Source: Prorocentrum cordatum (lineage: Eukaryota > Sar > Dinophyceae > Prorocentrales > Prorocentraceae). From it: DNA of 64,000 nucleotides. The notes under the pieces were generated by a model that did not search any database, was not told the origin of the DNA, and worked only from the letters and a program-made list of their open reading frames with translations. Every line of letters begins with the position of its first letter. Position 1 is the first letter of the stretch. A program made the position numbers and the translations under genes. This document shows, in pieces, positions 52,649-63,071 of the stretch. The stretch covers positions 1 to 64,000 of the forward strand of contig CAUYUJ010016299.1 of NCBI GenBank assembly GCA_963575745.1, in the 5' to 3' direction.

Positions 52649-52690
52649 ACATACATACATGCTTACATACATGCTTGTAGACATACATAC
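52649..52690. repeat. Short CATA tetranucleotide flank
   Basis: ACATACATACATGCTTACAT. Right flank of the DIRS-like element, the same repeat type as its left flank. Confidence 0.85.
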
Positions 52691-52730
52691 TAGAACCATC
52701 GCGCGCGCTTCGCGCGCGCTCAGGTTCTAG
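52690..52730. repeat. CTAGAACC hairpin, copy 2
   Basis: CTAGAACC and GGTTCTAG are exact inverted 8-mers around GCGCGCG-CTT-CGCGCGC. Compare 39040-39078. Confidence 0.75.
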
Positions 52731-52799
52731 CCCAGGCCGGGGGGGCGCTTGACGATCTTGGACAACGCTATCAAGCACAGGCGCGCGACGGCATCTGAG

Positions 52800-54880
52800 G
52801 AGCTTCTGGGGTGTTCCGCATGCTTCCTCAACTGGCTGTTGGAGGCACCTCTTGGGTGCCTCTTGGGGGGGCGTCTGAGGGTCCCTTGGGGGCATCGGTT
52901 CTGCAATCTGAAGCCGTCATTGGCCGTCTTGGCTGCGTGGAGGCCCGACTTGAGGCCACCTGCGGCCAGATTGAAGCAATCCGGAAGCCTCCCGGGGGCC
53001 TCCTGGAAGCAGTTTTGACGCATCGAGGGCACTCTTGGGCTATTTTAAAACCTCTTGGACGTCTCCTAGGGGCCTGTTGGGCGGGGCCTTTTGGGCCCTT
53101 GGGAAGCTTTTGGGGTCCTCTTGCGGCCTCCTGTTGGCCTTTTGGGGGGAACGCTCTGCTGTTGGGTCGCGTTCCCCTTCTTGGGCCTCTCTCGGGGCTC
53201 TCGGGGCCCTCTCGGGCCGTCTTGGGCGCCTCAAGCACCGTCTTGGGGCCCTCGCGGGCCGTCTTGGGGCCCTCTTGGGTGCCTCTTCCTCTATATTGGA
53301 GCGGTATTGGAAGCCTCTTGGGCCGTCTTGGAGCATCGGGATGCCAAAAGGCAGAAAAAAACAAAACCCGTCAAAGCCCAATCGTAGAACAATGAGTTGT
53401 GCTTCTTGGGGCCACCTTGGGAGATCTCTTGGAATCTCGTCGGCCCTCTTGGGAGCTTCTTGGGGGCCTCTTGGATCCGATTGGGGGCCTCTTGGGACTT
53501 CCCGAGAACCTCTCGGGGTAGAAAGCTCGGATTCTCAGTTCGTGTTTCCTTTTTTGCGCCTCTCTTGGGGCCGTCTTGGGGCCCTCTCGGGCCTTCTTGG
53601 GCGCCTCAGGCACCGCCTTGGGGCCCTCGTGTGCCGCCCAGGGCCCTCTTGGAAGCCTCTTCGGCTATCTTGGAGCTGTCTTGGAGGCCTCTTCCTCCTC
53701 CTCCTCGTCCCCCTCCTCCTCCCCCTCCCACCCCAGCTCTCTCTCCTCCTGATCTTCCTCCTCCTCCTGCAGCGTGTTCCAGAAGGCTCCCGCCGGAACA
53801 TGCTGTGCACAAGTGCTGTCACTGCTCCCGCCACAGTGCCCTGGGTGGTGGGTCAGAGGCCTCATGGGTGTTGGTTTGGATCTCGTGGTTGGCCAGTCGG
53901 GGACGTCGTGAAGGCAGTTTCGCAGTTGTGGGGCCTCCTCGGGGCTGTTTTGTGGCATCTTTATGCCTCGTTTGGGCCTCCTGGGTGCCTCTTGGGGGCC
54001 TCCTGGGGCCTCTTGGGAGCTCCTTTGGGCCTCATGGGGCACTCTTCAAGCGGGAGGGCCGAATTTTGGAGTCGTGGTCCCCCTCTTGGGCGCATCTTGG
54101 GGCCGTCTTGGGGCTCTGTTGGGCTGTCTTGGGCGACTCTGGGGCCGTCTTGGGGCCCTCTTGGGCCGTCTTGGGGCGCTCTTGGGGGCCTCTTGGGCGA
54201 TCTTGGGGCGGTCTTGGGGACTTCGTGGTCTGTCTTGGAGGGTCGGGACGACGAAAAAACAAGAAAACCAAAAACCCTGCAAAAATACCAACGGAATTCA
54301 ATGATTTCGCCTCTTGCAGCCCTCTTGGGAATGCTCTTGGGGCTCTCTTGGGACGTCTTGGAGGCCTCGTGGGCCATCTGGGAGCCATCTTGGGCGTTTT
54401 GGAGCGGTCTTAGGCGCGTCGAGGCACGCTTTGGCCGTCTTCGACGCCTCTTGGGCCGTGTTTGCAAGCTCTTGGGCGGTCTTGGGCGCCTATTGGGTTA
54501 TTTTTAGGCCCTCTTGGACCGTCTTGGGGCGCTCTTGGGGGCCTCTTGGGCGAACTTGGGACGGTATTGGGGACTTCGTGGGCTGTCTTGGAGGGTCGGG
54601 ACGACGAAAAAACAAGAAAACCCAAAACCTGCAAAAAAACAACGGGATTCAATGATTTCGGCCTCTTGCAGCCCTCTTGGGAATGCTCTTGGGACTCTCT
54701 TGGGACATCTTGGAGGCCTCTTTGGCCGTCTGGGAGCCATCGTGGGCGTCTTGGATCGATCGTACGCGTCTCGAGGCACGATTGGACCGTCTTCGGCGCC
54801 TCTTGGGCCGGACAAGGGCGCTCCCGGAGGCCCGATCCCGCCATGGGGGGTTGCGGTCCCGGCCAAGGAGCCCCCGGCCC
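52800..54880. repeat. TCTTGGGGCC satellite, second block
   Basis: Same degenerate words as 41500-43860. AT-rich landmarks (GTCTTGGAGGGTCGGGACGA, GAAAAAACAAGAAAACC, TTCAATGATTTCG) occur near 53330, 54230 and 54590. The last two are 360 bp apart. A TCC patch lies at 53690-53770. No gene. Confidence 0.85.
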
Positions 54881-54892
54881 TGTAGCCCGGTA

Positions 54893-54897
54893 TGTAT

Positions 54898-54955
<58 letters not shown>
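54893..54955. repeat. TA microsatellite
   Basis: AT dinucleotides. Confidence 0.93.
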
Positions 54956-54957
54956 GT

Positions 54958-55875
54958 TGGCGGTGCGCCGTGGCACGAACCCCCCCCCCAGCACTACCGG
55001 GGGGGTTCGTGCACTACCGGGGGGTTTCGTGCAGCCCGCACCGGGTGCCGCCAGCGGCTTAGAACACCCCCCCCTTGCCGCTTTTTCGTGCACCCCCGGG
55101 GGGTTTCGTGCAGGCCGCACTGCGCCGCCAACGGGGGGGGGTTTCGTGCACTAACACCCCGCCAGCGGCTTAGAACACCCCCCCCTTGCCGCTTTACCGG
55201 GGGGGTTCGTGCAGGCCGCATTGGGTCCTCCCCTGTCGCTTTACCGGGGGGGTTCGTGCAGGCCGCACTGCGTCTACCTGGGCTCCCCCCCCCCTGTGGG
55301 AGTGGGGGGTGGGAGTTGGGGGGTGCGCCGTGGCACGAACCCCCCCCCCAGCACTACCGGGGGGTTTCGTGCACTACCGGGGGGTTTCGTGCAGCCCGCA
55401 CCGGGTGCCGCCAGCGGCTTAGAACACCCCCCCCTTGCCGCTTTACCGGGGGGGGTTCGTGCAGGCCGCATTGGGTCCTCCCCTGTCGCTTTACCGGGGG
55501 GGTTCGTGCAGGCCGCACTGCGTCTACCTGGGCTCCCCCCCCCCCCCTGTGGGAGTGGGGGGGTGGGAGTGGGGGGGTGGGAGTGGGGGGTGGGTTGGGG
55601 GGGGGGGTTGGGCGGTGCGCCGTGGCACGAACCCCCCCCCAGCACTACCGGGGGGGTTCGTGCACTACCGGGGGTGTTTCGTGTAGCCCGCTACGGGTGC
55701 CGCCAGCGGCCAGCGGGAGTGGGGGTGGTTGGGGGGGGGTTGGCGTGCGCCGTGGCACGAACCCCCCCCCAGCACTACCGGGGGGGTTCGTGCACTACCG
55801 GGGGGTTTCGTGCAGCCCGCACCGGGTGCCGCCAGCGGCTTAGAACATCCCCCCCTTGCCGCTTTACCGGGGGGG
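54958..55875 (+). repeat. Array of GGTTCGTGCA modules (direct part)
   Basis: Four direct units begin GTGCGCCGTGGCACGAACCC at about 54963, 55323, 55614 and 55745. Each contains multiple copies of ACTACCGGGGGGTTTCGTGC and GCCGCCAGCGGCTTAGAACA, with C and G homopolymers. Long frames across it are repeat artefacts. Confidence 0.88.
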
Positions 55876-55984
55876 TGAGGAGGAGGAAGAAGAGGAGGAA
55901 GGCGGAACAAAGGCGAGCAGACGCGAATAGAGAACACAAGGCGAGCACACGCCACACTTCGACAGGGAGCCACCCTTCCCAACC
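55876..55984. other. Spacer between direct and inverted modules
   Basis: GAG-rich purines, then unique sequence (CGAGCAGACGCGAATAGAGA). No gene. Confidence 0.5.
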
Positions 55985-56240
55985 GCCCCCCTGCCCCCCC
56001 CCCAACCCACCCCCCACTCCCACCCCCCCACTCCCACAGGGGGGGGAGCCCAGGTAGACGCAGTGCGGCCTGCACGAAACCCCCCGGTAAAGCGACAGGG
56101 GAGGACCCAATGCGGCCTGCACGAACCCCCCCGGTCAAGCGGCAAGGGGGGGGTGTTCTAAGCCGCTGGCGGCACCCGGTGCGCGGGCTGCACGAACCCC
56201 TCCGGTAGTGCACGAAACCCCCCCGGTAGTGCTGGGGGGG
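55985..56240 (-). repeat. Inverted GGTTCGTGCA module
   Basis: Reverse-complement copy of one unit (CACTCCCAC, GGAGCCCAGGTAGACGCAGT, CACGAAACCCCCCGGTAAAG), making a large stem with the direct units. Confidence 0.85.
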
Positions 56241-56590
56241 GCCCAGGGGTCCTCCGGAACAGCGAAGTGGTTCCCAGTCGCGACCGCCCATCCGGAACCA
56301 TTTCAGGGGCCAGAATAAGTCCGGAACCACCGTGGCAGCCCGGAACCATCATATACAAGCCGCGTACAGCTATACATAAATGCGTGTATATATATATATA
56401 TATACACATGTATATATACACATATTTATATATGTATATCTATATATATACATATATATACGCACACATATATGTTACATATAGTGATATATGTAGCCAA
56501 TACATATCATATATATATATATATATATATACAAAACATGCATGTGTGCGTATGTTGTATATACATATACATATACAGTACACTTGAGGG
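56241..56590. repeat. TA/TATC microsatellites
   Basis: About 130 bp of unique sequence, then TA-rich repeats at 56385-56575. Confidence 0.75.
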
Positions 56591-56860
56591 AGGAGGAGGA
56601 GGAGGAGGAGGAGTCAAGGACGAGAGTCAGGGAGAGGGGGGAGGGAGAGAGGGGAGGGGGAGCATGACATTTTTGTTGGATTCAGCGAGCTCGTTGTCGA
56701 ACTCAGCGAGGTTGCGAAATCACGCGGCCTAGCTGGGGCTCCGCTACCAAACTATTGATCGCGCACTTGAGCCAAGCGGCGAGGAGGAGGTGGAGGAGGA
56801 GAGGAGGAAACATAGGATGAGAAAGTGGAAGCGTGCCCGATCGGCCCCCCGCGCCTCAGC
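56591..56860. other. Purine-rich spacer
   Basis: GAG/GGA tracts. No gene. Confidence 0.4.
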
Positions 56861-56865
56861 GAACT

Positions 56866-57330
56866 GGCCTGGCGCAAAGGACGAAGCGGTCGTCGCCCTC
56901 GTAGCGGGTGTCGAACCACGCGAAGTGGTACCTACAGGGTGCGGCGCGCGCCCGTGCTATGCTATGCGGCGCTAGCATAGCAGCACATGTTGCAAACAGC
57001 ACTAGATGCTGCGATCTGCTAGCGAATGCTCTACAAAAGCCAGTGGTTCGCCCTGAGGCGCCCGAGGTCGTCGAACCACTCGAGCACGGCGGCGGCGGGC
57101 TCCTGCAGCCACTTGTACCACCGCGTGATGTGCACGCGGTGGAGCGGCGCCCTTTGGGACGCCCGCCACACCCACACGGGCAGGCGGTCCCGCGGGGCCC
57201 GCGGGAACAGGTACCCCCTGGGAGCCCACCGTGGCGCCCGCTCCCCCTCGCCCACAGGCGCGACGGGGGCCTCCCAGGGCACCACTGGGTCGAGCCCAGG
57301 AGGCGGCCCAGGGAGGACCACCACATCCGC
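56866..57330 (-). CDS. Two-exon gene fragment, unknown product
   Basis: Minus strand. The first block (about 57330-57020) reads PGLDPVVPWEAPVAPVGEGE, RAPRWAPRGYLFPRAPRDRL, WYKWLQEPAAAVLEWFDDLG and RLRANHW. The second block, after an acceptor CACCCTGTAG|G at 56931, reads YHFAWFDTRYEGDDRFVLCA. Joined, they give a continuous basic/aromatic protein with non-repetitive composition. Upstream lies a GAG/TCC microsatellite (57415-57765), probably intronic. No family recognised and no start codon identified. Confidence 0.4.
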
Positions 57331-57414
57331 CGAGGGGGGGAAGGGGGAGGGGGGGGGGCCCAGGGCACTCCCAAAGCTGGGCCATGAGCCAAGCCCTTGA
57401 ACCGCAAAAAAAAA

Positions 57415-57765
57415 ACCCAAGGAGGAGGAGGAGGAAGAGGAGGAAGAGGAAGAGGAAGAAGAACATGAGGAGGAGGAGGAGGAGCAGGAGGAAGAGGAAG
57501 AGGAGGAGGAGGAGGAGGAGGAAGAGAAGGATGAGGAGGAGGAGGAAAAAGAGGAGGACGGCGGTGATATGAGCAGAGGTAAGGGAAGAGGAGGGTTAAT
57601 ATGATGATGAAGAGGAGGAGGAGGAGGAGGAGGAGGATCAGGAGGAGGATGAGGAGGAGGAGGAGGAGGAGAGGAGGAGGAGGAGGAGGAGGATGAGGAG
57701 GAGGAGGAGGAGGAGGACGACGACGACGAGGACGACGAAGACGAGGACGAGGAGGAGGAGGAGGT
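57415..57765. repeat. GAG/GGA microsatellite
   Basis: GAG triplets, minus-strand CTC. Ser/Pro/Arg/Glu-rich frames are artefacts. Confidence 0.93.
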
Positions 57766-58408
57766 GCCTGCCTCCCCCCTTTCCCCTCCCTTCCCCTTTT
57801 CCTCGTTGTCCTCTCCTTCCCCTCCCTTTGTTTCGTCCGTCCCCCGTCCTCGCTTAATTTCATCGCTCCTCCATCCTCCCTCCCTCCCTTCCATTCCCTC
57901 CCCCTGTTCCGTTCCTGTCTGTCTGTTCGTTCTCTCTTTTTGTTCGCCGCCCTCTCTCTCGGACTGGCCCAAATTCCGAGCTGGCCATGATTTCTCGCTC
58001 CGTCTCTCGGCTGCTCACTGCTCGGTCTGCTCGGGCTCTTCCGCTCCATCCTTTTTCTCCTCCTCGTTTTCTTCCTCGTTCTCCTCCTCTTCGTCCTCCT
58101 CCTCCACCTCCTCCTCCACCTCCTCCTCCCCTCCTCCCTATCCTCCTACTCTTCCTCTTCCTACTCCCCCTCCCCCCCCTGCTCCTCTTCCTCCAGGGCG
58201 GAGCCTAGAGTTAGAGAGAGAGAGGGAATAACAACAAGGCAGAGAGACGCAGCGAGCGCCTGGCACGAGCTACAGATCGAGACCACACCGCCTTCCATCA
58301 GCGATGGTCTTCGGTGTCAAGTGGATGTCGTTTCTAGATGGGCTGGTTATGGACAACCCTCTCGAACGTGGCCGCCCTCCGTGACTCCGCCCAGTCCTGC
58401 CCATGATC
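57766..58408. other. Pyrimidine-rich region
   Basis: TCCC- and CTCC-rich tracts, mainly 57770-57910 and 58060-58195. No supported gene. Confidence 0.5.
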
Positions 58409-58560
58409 CATCTCCCTGATCCCCATGCCCATGTTCCTTTTCTTTGCTAGCGAAATTGATGCTAGGTGCAGGTTCCGCAACGGCGTTCGGGCCTCTGCTA
58501 GCGCCAGGGAAAGCAGTATCGCGAGCAAGGGAAAGGAACATGGGCATGTGAACCAGGGAA
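58409..58560. repeat. Foldback with arms of about 50 bp
   Basis: CATGCCCATGTTCCTTT (left, from about 58424) and its inverted copy AAAGGAACATGGGCATG (right, to about 58548), with the similarity extending on both sides (CCCTGAT/CCAGGG, GCTAGCG/CGCGAGC). Central part about 45 nt. Confidence 0.75.
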
Positions 58561-59329
58561 ATGCTCCCATCTATCCCTCTCCTTCCTCTCTTCCGCTTTC
58601 AAACGCCGCGCCGATCGCGAAGCGCTCGCGTTTCCACGCGAGCTTCTCCCAGGGGTGCGCGACCGGAACGCGCTGCAAGGCGACGGGGCACGCTGCAGGG
58701 GGCACGGGGCACGCGGCAGGGGCTGCAGGGAGTCCGAACGGGTCGGAGGGCAGTTGGGTATCTTCGAGCATTTCAAGATCTCAATAATATAAAAGATGGG
58801 GCGAAGGAGGGAGGGTCGCAGCAGCCATCACTTGTCATCCTGCACGTCGGCCTTGCCAAGGAGGGGGAGGAGGAGGATACGGATACAGTCAACCCATAAT
58901 AGGAAGGGTGCTCGGGAAGGATGTAATTGCCTTGGGGAGCCGTGAATAGCAGTTCAAAGCTGCCACGGATGCGCCGAAGGTGAAGGATGCAAGGGGATGA
59001 CCTTGGAAAGTCGCTCATCCTTTCTATGCTGGTTGACTGTGGTGAGGGGCCCTCCAGGGCGACTGTCGGTAAGAGATGATGGGGGAACACACGCAATGAA
59101 CTATTCGATGAAGTCCAATGAAGTGCAATGAACTCTTCAACCTTTGAAGAACAGGGGTAAGAGAGAGGAGGCAAAATGGTGAGGACAGCGGGAGAATATG
59201 ACGAGGAAAAGAGGGTGGAGGTGGGATGCACGAGGGCGAGGGTGAGGGGGAGGACGGGATGGTGATCAGTGGGGGAGGAGGAAAAGCAGAGGAGGAGCAG
59301 GAGGAGGCAGATATGGAGTGGATGGAACA
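58561..59329. other. Unassigned
   Basis: No supported gene. A 12-15 bp GGCACGGGGCACGC-type short repeat occurs at 58680-58730. The last part may be 3' sequence of the minus-strand gene that follows. Confidence 0.4.
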
Positions 59330-61416
59330 ACGCCTTGCTGCAGTAATCGTGAATCGTGCGCATGTTGGACGATGCCGCCCTTGTCTTTGCCCGCTTTGCC
59401 CTCCTCGCCTGCTTCTCAGCCTCTAAATCCCTCTCTAAAAGTGCTGTCATCCTCGCCTTTTTCCTCATCAGCTGCCCATCGCTCATCAAGAAATTGACTC
59501 TGTCCATGAACTTGCCATCCTGCGCCGCCTTCCACGCTGCCCACAGCGCCTCGCAGTATCCCCTGGGATAGTGCTCTGTGAGCCCAAGCTCCTCGCGCGG
59601 CGCCCCCAGCTCCATGAATGGAGGAGGCGTGCGGAGTTTGGGTGAGAAGGAGACTAGCAGGAGGATTGGTGAATGAAAAGGGTGATGGCTCGACAAGCTG
59701 TATTAGTGAATCACGCAGGGGTTCACAATCATCCAGCTCCATATGGCGCCCTCCTTGCCTAATCCCCTCGATCCCTGCACCCAGGTTGTTTGGTTTCCCA
59801 CCTTCCTCTCGACCTTTACAATGGAGATTGCACGCTTCTCCCCAGTCCCAATCCCCCTGCCCTGCCCCAAAGAAGGAACACAAATCTGTCCTTGCCACCA
59901 ATAATCCACCCTGCAGTGTCTTTCGTATGGAACCTGTCCTTATCACTTTTCTTCGAGCTGCACTGTGGGCGCTTTTTTGAGAGCAACTTGTGGGCGGTGG
60001 ATGGCAGCGTAGTTATGAGATGGCACGCTTTCGGGATAGGTGGGTCGGGCTGGAATGCGCCCATGTATGTAAGAATAGTGCTTGCACCCAGTAGCGCCAT
60101 CATAGTCTGCATAGTCGGATGCTCATCCATTCTGCTCTGAAGAGGCTTCTCAAACAAAAACCATACCCGTCTGACGTGCACTAAGGTTGCAAGATAAGCA
60201 ACAAATTGGAGCTGGATGTTCGCAGAGACCACCTTCGGGCACTCCTGCCCGACCAATTTGAATTTCGTTGCGCCCTGCCCGCCCTCCTCAATAGCATTCG
60301 CCTCAACCAGCTCCTCCTCCTCCTCCTCCTCCTCCTCCTTCTCCTCCTCCTCCTCCTCCTCATCCTCTTCTCCCACCCAACGCTATCGTATAATCTGTCA
60401 GTTGCCCCTGCTTTCCCCAATTGCTCCAGACACGCAGAACGCCGAACGTCACGATGCAACTTCCAGTCATCCATGTGGAGCTCCCCCTCCACCTATCACA
60501 TCCCGCCTCATCCTACTTCTGCGCTTGTATACACTCCCATCGTACAGATGCATCCTCATCGCCGCAAGTGCTGCCCCGCCGATCCTCATCACCGAATATG
60601 TTGTACATATCCCGCTTGTGCCCTGTAGCGTTGATGAACCGGAGCCAGCTGCGGCACTCCAACTGCGGGGGTTCAACGTGGCGACGGGGGAGCGAGCATG
60701 AAGGGGAGAGCCCAGAAAGGTGAGGGGGGGTGAGGAGGAGGTGGAGGAGAAGGAGGTACCAGATGAGGGGAGCGAGGAGGAGGAGGAGGAGAAGGAGGAG
60801 GAGGAGGAAGAGGAGGAGGAGGCGGAGGGAGAAGGAGAAGGAGGAGAGGAGGAAGAAGAGGGGCCACGAATCATCAGAATCTACACCCTTGTCTCTCCTC
60901 TCAGCTGCTGCTCCGATAACATCAACCCAGCTGTACCTCTTCCTGGCCGCGCTCGCGTTCACCTCCCCCGCCCAGCGGCTGGCCACCGCCACGGTAAGTA
61001 TGCCGCCCTCCTTCAGGCGCAGCGCAGTAAAACATGCATGTAGTTGCCCCTCGAGGCTCGTGAGATCCTCCTCGATGTGGCGTGTGTATTTGTCGAACTC
61101 CATGGTGCATTCGCCCGCCTCACGAAAAACTTGTGATTGAAGGCCACACCCTGAACATACCTTAGTCGAAATATTGTTTTACCAATCGTGAAACTAGCAA
61201 TGATCACAATCGATTACCACACGAATGTAAGGCTCGTCTGTTTCAAGACCCCGATCACGGTTCAACCGATTCGGGTTCCTCTCTTTCTTATGTGTTTCAA
61301 CCGTTCCTATTTTTACAAGGCTGCCACCAACAGACCCCGATCGAATCAGAATGATGCGTGCTAGTGGCCAGTGCCCGTTCTGGCTCCTCCTGCCCCCCCC
61401 GCTCCACCCGCAGTGC

Positions 61417-61462
<46 letters not shown>

Positions 61463-62450
61463 GCTGATGATGATGCTGATGATGATGATGATGATGACGA
61501 TGATGATGATGATGCTGATGATGATGATGATGATGATGGTAATGCTGCTGGGGCTGATGATGAGACTAATGATGTTTTCTCAAGTGTTGCTGAAATATCT
61601 GGAGGAATAACCATCATCAGCATCATCATATTCATCATCATACTAGTAATAAGAATCATCATCACCAGCATCATCAGCATCAGCATCAGCATCATCATAA
61701 TCATCATCAGCACCATCATCATCAGCATCATCATCTTTATCTCCCACCGCTAGTCGCTACGCAACCAGGCTCACTGAGGGGAGCACTTCAAAAGCGTCCA
61801 AGTCTCTGGATATCGAATTCATATGATTGTTGACGAACTCCTTTACAGCCTCTATCTGGTGCAGCGGCGTCAGGTCGCCCCCGTTGCACTCTCTAATTAA
61901 CGTGGCAAAGCCCTTGATCTCGTCGGGCACTCCAAGGTTCCCACCTCCCCACTGCCGCAAAAGCATGGCGAGCCAACAGCAGCGCACAATAATGCACAGA
62001 AAACGCAACTGCTGATACTCTGTGGAACATTCAACTCGGACAGCTTGGCAAACGCTGAAAGCATTCCGCCACCGAGGATGTGCGAGGGAAGGGGGGGGGA
62101 GGGGAGGGAAGGTAGGGAATTGAGGGCGGGCCGAGGACGTGGATGAGAAGGGAGGTGATGGAGAGGGTTCAGGAGAGAACGAGAGAATGACACCTGTCAA
62201 TATACTCCGAGTGCGCGTTTCAAGACTTTCACGACACGTTGCTTCAACGACTCTCGCGATCGAAGGCCGAAGATCTGCGATGAACTCAGCGCGCCGCGAT
62301 GGCACAAACTCCAACAGTGAGCGAGGACGGATGAGGGAAGTGCGTCGCCCTCCCCCACCCTGCGTATACGTACCGTGGGCGCGTGCAGCAGGATCAAAAA
62401 GCTGACGAGCGCCCTTTGACTGCTTTCGGGCCTGCAAGGGCAAGCATCTG
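59330..62450 (-). CDS. Multi-exon gene of unknown function
   Basis: Coding-type blocks in one orientation are separated by microsatellite introns. From 5' to 3' they are: SLLEFVPSRRAEFIADLRPS and RVVEATCRESLETRTRSILT (62330-62190), ending at a GTGTCATTC donor; QLRFLCIIVRCCWLAMLLRQ, GFATLIRECNGGDLTPLHQI and NNHMNSISRDLDAFEVLPS (62060-61757); MEFDKYTRHIEEDLTSLEGQ, GGILTVAVASRWAGEVNASA and KRYSWVDVIGAAAERRDKG (61103-60870); CRSWLRFINATGHKRDMYNI (60660-60520); KFKLVGQECPKVVSANIQLQ and QSRMDEHPTMQTMMALLGAS (60300-59990); NLGAGIEGIRQGGRHMELDD (59790-59700); LTEHYPRGYCEALWAAWKAA, MDRVNFLMSDGQLMRKKARM and RTIHDYCSK (59600-59330). The 61420-61545 TGATGA repeat and the GAG tracts near 60310-60365 and 60720-60860 lie between blocks. 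Splice sites are only approximate. No domain recognised. Confidence 0.4.
61410..61740. repeat. GAT/CAT microsatellites
   Basis: ATGATG triplets (61416-61565), then CATCAT triplets (61610-61735), an inverted pair. Confidence 0.9.
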
Positions 62451-63071
62451 CAATGAAGCCGAGACGGGGCGGCCACTGAGACACCAGAACTGGGGGCGGG
62501 GCAACGGGGGAGAACAAAAGGGGTGTGGGTACGGGGATACGGGGGCCGGCAGCCTTACCAAGAGTCCCAATGGTCCTGGCGCACTCTCTTCACCGACACA
62601 GCTGTCGCCATGCATCGCTGGCCAGGCCCAATCTAACTGGATCCCGTGCCTTGTTGAACGGAGGAGGGGGCAGCGGCGATGAATGTCCCAACGCAGACGG
62701 GTGAAGGGATTTGGCAGGGCGTTGGCAATACATTGATGGCAGGTTGGTCATTGGTAGTCCTTGCAGCTTTCAGTGACCTGTTTCATCCCCCCTCCTCGTC
62801 GTGCCCCTCGGCGTCCCTCTCCCAAAACTTGCCTCGCTGCCCCCCTATTGCCAACGCCCTTGACCTCTTCCCCACCCACTCGACCTTCAACCCCTTGGTC
62901 TCTAGTCAGTTGAATCTTAAGTCGGGCCTGTCCCTCATGATGAACATTTAGGAATGATGGGAAAATAAGTGTGTGACGATTTGGGTAGTCTTCTAACTAT
63001 ACGTGAGTACGTCTGATTATTTGCATATTTCTTCTTAGACCCGCCTGTGGTAGGACACGCCCGACCTAAGT
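62451..63071. other. Unassigned spacer
   Basis: No supported gene. Unique sequence between the multi-exon gene and the transposase remnant. Confidence 0.4.

Noticed and set aside
56765-56782. CTTGAGCCAA, reverse complement of the leader end
   Set aside because: Only ten bases match and the next bases diverge, so chance is likely.
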